Under the pieces are notes generated by a model, which saw nothing but the letters and a program-made list of their open reading frames with translations, made no database searches and was not told where the DNA came from. 16,998 nucleotides of DNA from an uncultured Chloroflexota bacterium (GTDB lineage Bacteria; Chloroflexota; Anaerolineae; Aggregatilineales; Phototrophicaceae), in contig CALBRY010000430.1 in NCBI GenBank assembly GCA_937927665.1, positions 1 to 16,998 of the forward strand, read 5' to 3'. The position numbers were made by a program, and so were the translations under genes. Position 1 is the stretch's first letter; every line of letters starts with the position of its first letter. Of this stretch, positions 7,751 through 15,859 are shown one piece after another.

Positions 7751-9025
7751 TTAGCGTTTATCGATTGGCGTGTAATCGCGCACGGTTTCGCCCGTGTAAA
7801 TCTGGCGCGGGCGGTTGATCTTCGTCGCCGGGTCGGTGTGCATTTCTTTCCACTGGGCGATCCAGCCGGGAAGGCGACCGAGCGCAAACATCACCGTGAA
7901 CATGTTCGTCGGGATGCCCATCGCGCGGTAAATAATCCCGCTGTAGAAATCGACGTTCGGGTACAGCTTGCGTTCGATGAAGTAGTCATCGTGGAGCGCG
8001 GCATCTTCCAACCCACGCGCAATTTCAAGCAGCGGATCGGTCACATGGAGCGCATTCAACACATCATCCGCCGCCTTCTTGAGAATACGGGCGCGCGGGT
8101 CGAAGTTCTTATAGACACGGTGACCGAAGCCCATCAAGCGGAACTTGGAATTCTTGTCCTTCGCCAGATTGACGTATTTCTTCACATCGCCGCCGTCCGC
8201 CTGAATTTCATCAAGCATCATGATCACTTCTTGGTTCGCGCCGCCGTGCAGCGGGCCCCACAGCGCATTCACGCCAGCCGCAACCGATGCGAACACGTTC
8301 GCTTGGCTGCTTCCAACCATACGCACTGTCGAGGTACTGCAATTTTGCTCGTGATCGGCATGAAGGATCAGAAGGAGATCAAGCGCGCGTGCGACGACCG
8401 GATTAACATGATACGGCTCTGTTGGCAGAGCAAACATCATATGCAGGAAATCTTCGGTATAGCTCAGGTCGCTGCGGGGGTAAACGTAGGGCTGCCCCAT
8501 AGATTTCTTATAGCAGAATGCCGCCAGCGTCTTGAATTTCGCCAGCAGGCGCATGATGTTCGTATCGATGATCTCCGGGTCGAGCAGATCAGGGTGATAC
8601 GCGGAAAGCGAAATTGCCATTGCCGACATAACCGCCATCGGGTGCGCGGTCGGCGGATAGCCTTCAAACAGCTTCTTCATGTCCTCATGAATCAAGACAT
8701 GCTTGATCAGCCGCTTATTAAACTTGTCGAGTTCATCCGCGCTTGGCAGCCGCCCGTTAATCAGCAAATAGGCAACTTCGACAAAGGTCGATTTCTCAGC
8801 AAGTTGTTCGATTGGATAGCCCCGGTAGCGCAAAATACCCTGATCGCCATCAATATAGGTAATCTGGCTGGTGCAGGAGCCGGTATTGCCATAGCCGGGA
8901 TCGTAGCCGATTGCGCCGGTCATGGCGCGCAGCTTCGTGAAATCGATGGCGAGTTCGTGTTCCGAGCCTTCAAATACAGGGAACTCAAACTCCTTATCGT
9001 TTAAGATGAGTTTTGCGGTTGGCAT
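7751..9025 (-). CDS. gltA: Citrate synthase
   Basis: Condenses acetyl-CoA and oxaloacetate to citrate, the entry step of the TCA cycle, in the cytosol. The 424-residue product matches the longer (E. coli GltA-like) form, including an N-terminal beta domain (about 1-65). Active-site residues seen: LHADHEQNCSTS (221-232, His225), GPLHGGAN (257-264, His260), MGFGHRVYK (298-306, His302), PNVDFYSG (356-363, Asp359), the Arg of GRLPGWIAQW (383-392) and RPRQIYTG (405-412). ATG 9025 has GGAA six bases upstream. It sits between murD and ftsW, with 162 bases before it and its own terminator after it, so it is probably an independent unit inserted in the dcw cluster. Nothing suggests it is damaged. Confidence 0.98.
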   Translation of the reverse strand: MPTAKLILNDKEFEFPVFEGSEHELAIDFTKLRAMTGAIGYDPGYGNTGSCTSQITYIDGDQGILRYRGYPIEQLAEKSTFVEVAYLLINGRLPSADELDKFNKRLIKHVLIHEDMKKLFEGYPPTAHPMAVMSAMAISLSAYHPDLLDPEIIDTNIMRLLAKFKTLAAFCYKKSMGQPYVYPRSDLSYTEDFLHMMFALPTEPYHVNPVVARALDLLLILHADHEQNCSTSTVRMVGSSQANVFASVAAGVNALWGPLHGGANQEVIMMLDEIQADGGDVKKYVNLAKDKNSKFRLMGFGHRVYKNFDPRARILKKAADDVLNALHVTDPLLEIARGLEDAALHDDYFIERKLYPNVDFYSGIIYRAMGIPTNMFTVMFALGRLPGWIAQWKEMHTDPATKINRPRQIYTGETVRDYTPIDKR

Positions 9026-9187
9026 TCAAATTTCCGTTCAATAGTATTAATCGAATGACAGGCACTGTAGGTTTTAAATTACCTGAAAGTTCGCTGAAAC
9101 AATATGACAAGTGCCACGCGTTTCATAGGGAAAACTACACTAGCGATGCGCTGATGGGCGTGATCCGGACAGCGCCTGCTTGCGACT
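9026..9187 (-). other. Intergenic region upstream of gltA
   Basis: 162 bases between the murD stop and the gltA ATG. It is AT-richer than its surroundings. On the minus strand TTGTCA (5 of 6 to a -35 box) occurs at 9104-9109, but no good -10 box lies 16-18 bases away. An inverted repeat GCGCTG/CAGCGC (9148-9153 and 9170-9175) just after murD could form a weak 6-bp hairpin without an adjacent U-tract. A gltA promoter is expected here, but I cannot place it. Confidence 0.4.
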
Positions 9188-10570
9188 TCAGAACGCGTTC
9201 ACTAAGCGGCGAAAATGTTCGCCGCGTTCAGCAAAATCGACATAGGCATCGTAGCTCGTACCGCCGGGAGAGAGCAGCACAACATCGCCCCGATGCGCCG
9301 TATCCCGCGCACACGCGACCGCCGCATCAAGCGTATCCACCTGAGTCACGGCGCTGAAATGCGGATCAATCCGTTCGATCACGCCCTTGATCATCGGGGC
9401 GGCTTCCCCGAATAACACGATATGCCGTGAGCGAGCAAGCGCCAACACGATCATCTCATCCCACGGGAGCTTTTTATCGCGTCCACCAAGCAGCAGCACC
9501 AGCGGCTCGGTAAAGCTCTTAAGCGCGGCGGCGACACGCTCCGGCGCGGTGGCGATGCTGTCATTCACATAAGTGACGCCCTCAAACAACCGGACGATCT
9601 CCAGTCGGTGCGGCACCCCTGTGAAATCGCGGATCACGTTCCGCATCGCGTCGATCGACGCTCCCGCCGCTCCTGTGATCGCGCACGCAGCAAGCACATT
9701 GAGCACGTTATGATCGCCGCGCAGCGGAATATCATCGCGCTCGATAATCACATGCGGATCACCGTCCGGACTGCTGTCACCAACAAGAATCAAGCGGCGC
9801 CCTGCCGTAAATGCACCGTTACCAACCATACTCGTCGCGCTGAACCAGCACAACCGCCCGATAACCCGATCTTCAAGTGCATGACTGCCCGGATCATCCC
9901 ATCCTAAAACAGCAGTATCGGTTTGCCCGTCGGTAAACACCTGATGATCGAGAATCTGCGCTTTGGCATTCAGATAATTTTCCATCGTGCCATGCCGATC
10001 GAGATGATTCGGCGTCACATTGAGGACAGCGGCATACGGCGGGCTGATCGTCATGATCTCCAGTTGAAAACTGGAAAGCTCCATTACGACGCGATCGGTG
10101 CGGCTGATCTGCGGCAGCACATCAAGCAGCACATCCCCGATATTGCCGCCGACCCATGTCTTGAAACCAGACTCTTTCATAATCATGCCGGTGAGCGTGG
10201 TTGTCGTCGTCTTTCCGGCGCTTCCGGTGATCCCGATGATCGGCGCGGGACAGCGCTCCATGAATAACTGGGCGTCGTTCATCACGCGGATTCCGCGACG
10301 AATCGCTTCCAACACAATCGGCAGATCGAGCGGGACGCCGCCGCTGATGCACAACACATCCGCCCCATCGAGCAGTTCCGGTGGATGCCCGCCCAACACA
10401 AATTCAACGCCGGGATAGTCGTCGGGGTTGAGCGCCAATTGTTCGGCGGTTTTGCCATCACTCACACGCACATTCGCGCCGATCGTCGGCAGCCAGCGCG
10501 CCAACGATTTTCCCTGACGCGCAAAGCCAAGCACCGCGATCGTTTTGCCGTTCAGCGGATCAGATTTCAT
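9188..10570 (-). CDS. murD: UDP-N-acetylmuramoyl-L-alanine--D-glutamate ligase MurD
   Basis: Cytosolic Mur ligase that adds D-Glu to UDP-MurNAc-L-Ala. The 460-residue product has an N-terminal UDP-binding fold (IAVLGFARQGKSLARWL, 11-27), the P-loop GSAGKTTTTT (116-125), ELSSFQLE, NVTPNHLDRHG, GDHNVLNVLAA, GVPHRLE, VNDSIATAPE and LLLGGRDKKLPW, and ends with LLSPGGTSYDAYVDFAERGEHF, the standard MurD C-terminus. The frame is open to a TTG at 10588, but that codon lacks a ribosome binding site, while ATG 10570 has AAGG (10579-10582) eight bases upstream. The gap after the mraY stop is 24 bases. It is the last gene of the upper dcw block before gltA. Confidence 0.97.
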   Translation of the reverse strand: MKSDPLNGKTIAVLGFARQGKSLARWLPTIGANVRVSDGKTAEQLALNPDDYPGVEFVLGGHPPELLDGADVLCISGGVPLDLPIVLEAIRRGIRVMNDAQLFMERCPAPIIGITGSAGKTTTTTLTGMIMKESGFKTWVGGNIGDVLLDVLPQISRTDRVVMELSSFQLEIMTISPPYAAVLNVTPNHLDRHGTMENYLNAKAQILDHQVFTDGQTDTAVLGWDDPGSHALEDRVIGRLCWFSATSMVGNGAFTAGRRLILVGDSSPDGDPHVIIERDDIPLRGDHNVLNVLAACAITGAAGASIDAMRNVIRDFTGVPHRLEIVRLFEGVTYVNDSIATAPERVAAALKSFTEPLVLLLGGRDKKLPWDEMIVLALARSRHIVLFGEAAPMIKGVIERIDPHFSAVTQVDTLDAAVACARDTAHRGDVVLLSPGGTSYDAYVDFAERGEHFRRLVNAF

Positions 10571-10594
10571 GGTTTCAGCCTTGTTCAAATGTGA

Positions 10595-11620
10595 TCACAG
10601 CAGCGCCAACGCCACACCCGCCATCGCGCTCAGGATTCCGACCAACCAGAAGCGCTGGACGACTTGCGTTTCGCTCCATCCGCTCAATTCAAAATGGTGA
10701 TGCAGCGGTGACATGCGGAACAACCGCTGCCCTTTCGTCGCTTTGTAATACGTCACTTGAAGGACGACGCTCACCGTTTCGGCAAGCGGGACAATCGCAA
10801 TAATCGGCAGCAGCAGCCATTGCCCTGTCATCACCGCGATCGTGCCAAGTGTCGCCCCCAGTGCCAGCGCGCCGACATCGCCCATAAATATCTGGGCGGG
10901 ATGGGCGTTATACCACAGAAAGGCGAAACACGCGCCAACGATGATAAAGCTGAACTGCACCAGATAAATCTGCCCTTGCAAGAAAGCGATGATCCCGTAT
11001 GCCGCGAATGCGCTCGCCGTGATGATCCCCGCGAGTCCGTCCAAACCATCGGTCAAGTTGATCGCGTTGGAAAATGTCACGATGATGAATGCCGTGATCG
11101 GGATAAAAAAGATCGGGTGCAGCGGGATGCTAATGTTGATCAGCGGGATCGGGATCGTGTTTGCGAACTGAAAGCCGCCATCATAGAGCGAAATCACCGT
11201 CGCGGCGATCAATGCAAGGATAACCTGCCCCGCGAATTTCGCCCGCGCGCTGATTCCTTCCCCGATCGGTCGTCCCTGTGAGCGGCGAATCCCTTCAACA
11301 TCATCATAGCCGCCGAGCAGCGCAAAACCGATCATCACGAACACAGGGACGAGAATACTCAAGCCGGTAACGCTCGCTTCCGGTCGCAAAATCGCCACCA
11401 GATTCAGCGCGACTGTGATCAAGAGTGCGGGCAGGATGATCATGATCCCGCCCATCGTCGGCGTTCCCATTTTCTTCTGATGTTCGCCGGGGAGTTCAAC
11501 ACGGATCAACTTACCGATCTTGAGGAGCTTTAGCACCTGCAAGAACGGTCCCCCCCAGATCACGCCTAACAGAAAAGCGAGTACGCCCACGCTTAATGCA
11601 AACGGTAAAGGTGTGGTCAT
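10595..11620 (-). CDS. mraY: Phospho-N-acetylmuramoyl-pentapeptide-transferase MraY
   Basis: Polytopic membrane enzyme that transfers phospho-MurNAc-pentapeptide to undecaprenyl phosphate, forming lipid I. The 341-residue product matches the family length. Motifs: TPTMGG (53-58), the Asp pair GYDD (104-107), SNAINLTDGLDGLAG (184-198, with Asp191 and Asp194), FMGDVGALALG (245-255, Asp248) and the PLHHHFE loop (305-311). The usual DDxxK motif reads DDVEG, and the usual GDTGS reads GDVGA, both mild variants. The frame extends 25 codons upstream into ftsI, but homology starts near MTTPLPFAL and ATG 11620 has AGAGG four bases upstream. The gap from the ftsI stop is 16 bases. murE and murF are absent between the two genes. 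Confidence 0.98.
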   Translation of the reverse strand: MTTPLPFALSVGVLAFLLGVIWGGPFLQVLKLLKIGKLIRVELPGEHQKKMGTPTMGGIMIILPALLITVALNLVAILRPEASVTGLSILVPVFVMIGFALLGGYDDVEGIRRSQGRPIGEGISARAKFAGQVILALIAATVISLYDGGFQFANTIPIPLINISIPLHPIFFIPITAFIIVTFSNAINLTDGLDGLAGIITASAFAAYGIIAFLQGQIYLVQFSFIIVGACFAFLWYNAHPAQIFMGDVGALALGATLGTIAVMTGQWLLLPIIAIVPLAETVSVVLQVTYYKATKGQRLFRMSPLHHHFELSGWSETQVVQRFWLVGILSAMAGVALALL

Positions 11621-11636
11621 GATGCCTCTTAAAGGA

Positions 11637-13391
11637 TTATCGTTGTATCGCGCCGACTTCACCGCCTTGAGCGGCAAGCGCGCGGCGAATATCATCCGTC
11701 GGGATTTCCAGCAAGATCACCAGCCGTTCCGCGACGCGCTGAAACACGGGTGACGCGACCCGATTCCCGAAATATTCGGTTGGCTCGTCCAGCTTGACCA
11801 AGATGATCAACTGCGGATCATCGGCGGGCAAGAAGCCGATGAACGACGCGATCGACACCCCCGCTTGATACCCGATCGGAGTCGGAATCTGAGCCGTTCC
11901 GGTTTTCCCCGCGACCGTGTACCCATCCACCGATGCCGCGCCGTCTAAGCCTTCGCGCACCACCGTGACCATCATCTCTGTCACTGTGCGCGCTGTCTCC
12001 GCGCTGATCGGTCGTCCCAGCGCCGACGGCTGCGACGGAATCACGCGGTCACCATCGACGATGCTTGCAACCACATGCGGCTGCATCATCAAGCCATCGT
12101 TGGCGATTGCCGAATACGCCGCGAGCAGTTGAATTGGTGTAACCGTGATCCCCTGCCCGAAGGCGTTGATTGCGAGATCGGCTTCGCTCCATTCGGAATC
12201 GCCGGGGACGTTCATACTTGCCGCGACTTCCCCTTCAAGGTCGATTCCGGTCAGCCCGCCCATGCCGAACTGATCCATCATGTTATAGAAGTCATTCGGA
12301 CCCATGCGCGTGCTGATCTCCGCCGCGCCAATGTTGAGCGACTGCACCAACACTTGAGTCACATCAACCACGCCGTGCGCCGCCCGATCCCAGTTCAGAA
12401 CTTCGGTTCCGCCGTAGGTTGCTGTCCCTTGATCGTTATAGCTCCACTGCGCGGTAATTGTGCCGCGTTCCAATGCCGCCGCGACTGTCAGCACATGAAA
12501 AATCGATCCCGGTTCCCACGGGGTCGCAATCGCCGGATTGAGAAGCTGATCGGGGTCTTCAACCGTGAAATAGGCATTCGGGTCAAACGAGGGAGAACTT
12601 GCCATCGCCAGAATTTCGCCGGAGCGCGGATCCATGACTAAGATCGTCCCACGCGCCGCGCCTGTTTCAGTAATGGCGCGCTGGAGTTCCTGCTCCACGA
12701 CAAACTGAACGTTGCGATCAATCGTCAGGACAATATCCTGACCGCGATCCTGTTCCAGATCGAGTTCACTCACATCAAACGGGATGTTGCTCACTTCGCG
12801 TTCGCGCATCACCCCGGCGAGCAGCGCTTGATAATTCCCCTCAACGCCGTAATATCCCTGCAAATCGCCGCCAACAAACCCGATCACCTGTGCGGCGAGC
12901 ATTCCCTGTGGGTAGCTTCGGCGCGGCAGTGAGTTGATCGTGATCCCGTAAATATCGAGTTCGTCCACCTGTTGACGTACATCGGCGCTCACCCGTGTGG
13001 CAAGGCTCACCCACGGTTCGTCCAATTGCAGAATGTTGTACACATCCAGTTCATTTAAGCCCAGTGTCGCCGCCAACTGCTGCGCCGCAAGGCGCGGATC
13101 AGATACCAGCGAGGGACTGATCCCAATCTGATAATCGAGTGCGTTCGCGGCGAGTGGTTCACCGTTGCGGTCATAAATATAACCGCGCGCCCCGGCGATC
13201 TGCCGCGTCAGTTGATAATTCGCATCGCGGAGCGATTCAAAATAGGTGGCAACTTCCGGCGTCAGTTGAAACTGAAACGACGCTAAACGCCAGAGCAAAA
13301 CCGCGCTGGCGAAAAGCAGTCCGCCGATCACAAACGGTAAGCGGCGGCGGAAGATTTCTTGTTGTTGAGGCATCTTGGTGGCAAGCGCCAT
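11637..13391 (-). CDS. ftsI: FtsI-type penicillin-binding protein with SxxH in place of SxxK
   Basis: Class B PBP, expected to be the septal D,D-transpeptidase partner of FtsW. The 584-residue product has a short cytoplasmic tail, one transmembrane segment (about 17-40), the PBP dimerisation domain (RGYIYDRNGEPLAAN, 69-83, onward) and a transpeptidase domain (about 245-560). The active-site block reads EPGSIFHVLT (293-302): the nucleophile Ser296 is kept, but the catalytic lysine position is His299, codon CAT at 12495-12497. SLN (351-353) and KTG (496-498) are intact. No PASTA domain is seen. ATG 13391 has GAGAGG about ten bases upstream and lies 27 bases after the otsA stop. Gene context says FtsI; whether it is an active transpeptidase is uncertain. 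Confidence 0.93.
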   Translation of the reverse strand: MALATKMPQQQEIFRRRLPFVIGGLLFASAVLLWRLASFQFQLTPEVATYFESLRDANYQLTRQIAGARGYIYDRNGEPLAANALDYQIGISPSLVSDPRLAAQQLAATLGLNELDVYNILQLDEPWVSLATRVSADVRQQVDELDIYGITINSLPRRSYPQGMLAAQVIGFVGGDLQGYYGVEGNYQALLAGVMREREVSNIPFDVSELDLEQDRGQDIVLTIDRNVQFVVEQELQRAITETGAARGTILVMDPRSGEILAMASSPSFDPNAYFTVEDPDQLLNPAIATPWEPGSIFHVLTVAAALERGTITAQWSYNDQGTATYGGTEVLNWDRAAHGVVDVTQVLVQSLNIGAAEISTRMGPNDFYNMMDQFGMGGLTGIDLEGEVAASMNVPGDSEWSEADLAINAFGQGITVTPIQLLAAYSAIANDGLMMQPHVVASIVDGDRVIPSQPSALGRPISAETARTVTEMMVTVVREGLDGAASVDGYTVAGKTGTAQIPTPIGYQAGVSIASFIGFLPADDPQLIILVKLDEPTEYFGNRVASPVFQRVAERLVILLEIPTDDIRRALAAQGGEVGAIQR

Positions 13392-13418
13392 AATCAGTCA
13401 TCCTCTCGTCGATGCTGC

Positions 13419-14882
13419 TTACATCCCGCCCGATACCTGCTTTTCAGCATCGGCAAGCTGACGGCGAAACCACATATGAATATCGTTCGACTGAACCTGT
13501 TCGCGCAGTCGGTCGGCGCGCGCTTCGCGTTCTTCCGGCGGCATTTCCAATGCTTTCCGAATCGCTTCCCGTGTTCCAAAAACATCATACGGGGAAACCA
13601 ACAGCGGCGCGTCCCCAAATTCTTCCGCGACCCCTGCTTCCTCTGAAAGAATAAGCACACCGTTCTTGCGGTTCAAGATTACACCTTCTTTGGCAACCAA
13701 ATTCATGCCATCCGCAATCGGGTTGACCATCAACACATCATACATACTGAACGCCGCGATCGCGCGGTCGTAATTGTTGCCCAACAGCACATGAACCGGT
13801 TCCCATTCGCCATCGCTCATCGTCGCGTTGATTTCACCCACCAGCGCCATAATATCGCGCAAATAACGCGCATATTCCGCGACTTCCGTGCGCGATGGCA
13901 CAAGCAGCGCCAGCATTTCGACTCGCCCTCGAAATTCAGCATGTGCATTCAAGAAGTTTTTGTAGGCGATCAGCCCGCGCAGAATATTCTTACTCGGTTC
14001 GACCCGATCCACCCGCAAAATCAGCTTGCGATCTTCGACTTGATTTGCAAACCGTTCCCGGTGCGCGTTCACTTCCTCACTTTCGGAGCGCTGCCGAAGG
14101 TATTCTACATCAAGTGAGATCGGATACGGTGTTGCATCGATCTCATGTCCCTGATACGCCAACCGTCGCCAAGGTTTAATCACGCGCGCATCAGGGAGCG
14201 TATCCACGCATGTCTGCAAAAAGCGCCGTGTATCCCGTTCCGTCTGAAACCCGATCCGATCCGCTTGCAGCATCGCTTCCAACAGTTCGCGCCGCATTTT
14301 CAGCGGCAGCACCCGCCATGCATCAGGACCCGGAAACGGAATATGCAAGAACGGCTGAATGATCGCCCGGTCGCCCACGAGTTCACGTAGATATTTTGGG
14401 AACAGATACAAGTGATAATCCTGAGGCAGAATCAACACGCGATCGCTTGTTCCGGCGATGCTCTCAGCCGTCGCTTGAGCAAGCAGACGATTCACGCCTG
14501 CATACCCGTCTGTCCACGCGCGCCATGTTCCCTCATCAAATACCGGCAGGCGCGGCGTATCATACAGTTGATGTTGTACGAACCATAACAACGGATTGCT
14601 GATGACATTGTAATACGCTTGAAACTGTGCAGCATCGGGCTGGATCAAGCGGATGCGCATGTCGTCGATCTCTTGCACGCCGTTGTGCGTGCTCAACCAT
14701 TCCCGATCCCCTTTGCTCAACGCGCATGAAATCCACAAAATCTCATACTGCCGCGCGATTGCCCCGATCGCAGTAACCAGTCCCCCTGAGCCCCGCACTG
14801 CATGAAATTCGCCATCACGTTTGGTAAACGAATACGGTCCGCGATTCGAGACGACAACAATCCGAAACGACGTCGTGATCAT
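13419..14882 (-). CDS. otsA: GT20 glycosyltransferase, probable trehalose-6-phosphate synthase
   Basis: Expected to make trehalose 6-phosphate from a nucleotide-glucose and glucose 6-phosphate in the cytosol. The 487-residue product shows VVVSNRGPYSF (10-19), RGSGGLVTAI (30-39), PQDYHLYLFPKYLR (153-166), FLHIPFPGPD (178-187), GFQTERD (211-217), YPISLD (253-258), RVDRVEPSKNILRG (290-303; Arg293 and Lys298 match the donor phosphate-binding pair) and NPIADGMNLVAKEG (387-400). The wording is closer to actinobacterial-type GT20 proteins than to E. coli OtsA, so donor choice or product could differ (for example a glucosylglycerol-phosphate synthase). The otsB neighbour favours trehalose. ATG 14882 is chosen because GGGA lies nine bases upstream; ATG 14897, five codons earlier, has its purine run touching the start codon. 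Confidence 0.87.
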   Translation of the reverse strand: MITTSFRIVVVSNRGPYSFTKRDGEFHAVRGSGGLVTAIGAIARQYEILWISCALSKGDREWLSTHNGVQEIDDMRIRLIQPDAAQFQAYYNVISNPLLWFVQHQLYDTPRLPVFDEGTWRAWTDGYAGVNRLLAQATAESIAGTSDRVLILPQDYHLYLFPKYLRELVGDRAIIQPFLHIPFPGPDAWRVLPLKMRRELLEAMLQADRIGFQTERDTRRFLQTCVDTLPDARVIKPWRRLAYQGHEIDATPYPISLDVEYLRQRSESEEVNAHRERFANQVEDRKLILRVDRVEPSKNILRGLIAYKNFLNAHAEFRGRVEMLALLVPSRTEVAEYARYLRDIMALVGEINATMSDGEWEPVHVLLGNNYDRAIAAFSMYDVLMVNPIADGMNLVAKEGVILNRKNGVLILSEEAGVAEEFGDAPLLVSPYDVFGTREAIRKALEMPPEEREARADRLREQVQSNDIHMWFRRQLADAEKQVSGGM

Positions 14883-14891
14883 AGAATCAAT

Positions 14892-14895
14892 TCCC
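14892..14895 (-). promoter_or_regulatory. Shine-Dalgarno core favouring otsA ATG 14882
   Basis: Minus strand GGGA, nine bases before ATG 14882. The competing ATG at 14897 has AAGGG immediately against it, too close for normal initiation. Confidence 0.45.
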
Positions 14896-14900
14896 ATCCC

Positions 14901-15731
14901 TTATCGTGGTGCAGAACGTGCGCTGTTTAGATATTCCGTCATCCAGCGCAGCAGATGAGTCACGTCCTCGATTCCGTTCGCGGTGAGATTGCAGTGTTCA
15001 AAGAGTTCAGCGGAGGATGTTGGATGCACAACCCCGATGGATAGTGCCATTAAAGAGCGTTTGGAATCGGCAGCGAGTGTCGCCAGCCTATCCATCGCTG
15101 CAAAATCGGTCACGTCATCGCCCAAAAAGATCACACTCTCAAGGCGATATGCTTCGATCACCGACTGCGCCGCTGATCCTTTATCGATGGCGACAGGCGG
15201 CTTGATTTCCCAGATAAACTGCCCGGTGCTGAGGACGAACCCGTATTTCTTGCACAAGGGGAGCAGCCGCGCATACAGTACGTCGCGCGTTTCGGTCGGG
15301 TTCTCAGCGAGGCGGTAATGTACCGAAGCGGTCACCGTCTTGGGTTCGACGAATACACCCGCGATTGCGGGATCGCCAAACTCTGCCAGAAGATGCTGGA
15401 GCGGTTCAGCCCACTGCCGCGCACCCCCGATCACATGCACCTGATCATCCTGCCAGGATTCCATCCCGTGACTGCCGTAATAGATCAGCGCGGGATGTTC
15501 AAATCGCAACCGAAGATTACGCACCTCACGCCCGGAGACCAGCGCCACCACCGTGAGCTTTTGCGAAAGCACATCCAACAAAACACCGTTTTCCGGCGCA
15601 ATCACAGCGGTGGCGGGATCACCAACATATGCGCTGAGCGTGCCGTCAAAATCACTAATGAGTCCGCAGCGCGGCTGATCAAGCAGGGTGGAAAGAAAAT
15701 CCTGTTGTCGCGTCCAATGCTGGTTCGTCAA
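14901..15731 (-). CDS. otsB: Trehalose-6-phosphate phosphatase
   Basis: HAD-superfamily phosphatase that removes the phosphate from trehalose 6-phosphate. The 276-residue form has HAD motif I SDFDGTLS (26-33; Asp27 nucleophile and Asp29 acid/base), motif II SGR (66-68), the family motif VEPKTVTASVHYR (128-140), Lys184 in AIDKGSA and motif IV GDDVTD (204-209). The frame is open to GTG 15791/ATG 15788, but those lack a ribosome binding site and the added residues come from a repeat-like palindromic stretch (15755-15783). TTG 15731 has GAGGA eight bases upstream and gives a normal N-terminus, so I prefer it, with about 0.6 confidence in the start. The gene ends 18 bases before the preferred otsA ATG (3 bases before the alternative one), forming a two-gene trehalose cassette between ftsL and ftsI. 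Confidence 0.92.
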   Translation of the reverse strand: MTNQHWTRQQDFLSTLLDQPRCGLISDFDGTLSAYVGDPATAVIAPENGVLLDVLSQKLTVVALVSGREVRNLRLRFEHPALIYYGSHGMESWQDDQVHVIGGARQWAEPLQHLLAEFGDPAIAGVFVEPKTVTASVHYRLAENPTETRDVLYARLLPLCKKYGFVLSTGQFIWEIKPPVAIDKGSAAQSVIEAYRLESVIFLGDDVTDFAAMDRLATLAADSKRSLMALSIGVVHPTSSAELFEHCNLTANGIEDVTHLLRWMTEYLNSARSAPR

Positions 15732-15738
15732 TCCATTT

Positions 15739-15744
15739 ATCCTC
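15739..15744 (-). promoter_or_regulatory. Ribosome binding site favouring the otsB TTG start
   Basis: Minus strand GAGGAT; the GAGGA core is eight bases from TTG 15731. No comparable sequence precedes GTG 15791 or ATG 15788. Confidence 0.5.
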
Positions 15745-15754
15745 AGATCACTTT

Positions 15755-15783
15755 CCCTCTCCAGCGCACAAAATGGCTGAGGG
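15755..15783. repeat. Imperfect palindrome before otsB
   Basis: Outer arms CCCTC (15755-15759) and GAGGG (15779-15783) and inner arms AGC (15763-15765) and GCT (15776-15778), with a 3-base bulge on one side and a 10-base loop. Its sense resembles the CCCTCTC/GAGAGGG palindrome at 1-24, so it may be a remnant of the same dispersed element. It would fall inside otsB only if the GTG/ATG start were used. Confidence 0.35.
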
Positions 15784-15807
15784 AGCATCACGCGCGCCGC
15801 TCGAATT

Positions 15808-15826
15808 TTATGTCAGATTATGTCAG
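15808..15826 (-). promoter_or_regulatory. Tandem 9-bp direct repeats upstream of otsB
   Basis: Minus strand CTGACATAA occurs twice (15818-15826 and 15808-15816), 10 bases apart, that is one helical turn. A TAAAAT (-10-like, 5 of 6) overlaps the second copy at 15805-15810, but no good -35 box is found. This could be an activator site, or chance in an AT-rich spacer. Confidence 0.35.
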
Positions 15827-15847
15827 GGATTCGTTCCGAAATGTATT

Positions 15848-15859
15848 ACGTTAAAACGT
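15848..15859. promoter_or_regulatory. Palindrome ACGTT-AA-AACGT in the ftsL-otsB spacer
   Basis: A perfect inverted repeat with 5-base arms and a 2-base centre, in the 181-base spacer between the ftsL-like stop and otsB. It is an operator-like sequence with no known owner. Confidence 0.3.

Noticed and set aside
7838..9004. 388-codon open frame on the plus strand opposite gltA
   Set aside because: Exact antisense of a strongly conserved citrate synthase; the product is rich in His/Arg/Gln with no recognisable domain, as expected for a shadow frame in GC-biased DNA.
9061..9115. Inverted repeat GGCACT/AGTGCC (9061-9066 and 9110-9115) upstream of gltA
   Set aside because: Only six bases with a 43-base separation; expected by chance at this length and not tied to a promoter.
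9148..9175. GCGCTG/CAGCGC hairpin after murD as a terminator
   Set aside because: Stem of only 6 bp with a 16-base loop and no adjacent U-tract; mentioned in the intergenic entry but not called.
11621..11695. 25-residue extension of mraY to 11695
   Set aside because: Overlaps the ftsI 3' end, no ribosome site, and MraY homology starts after ATG 11620.
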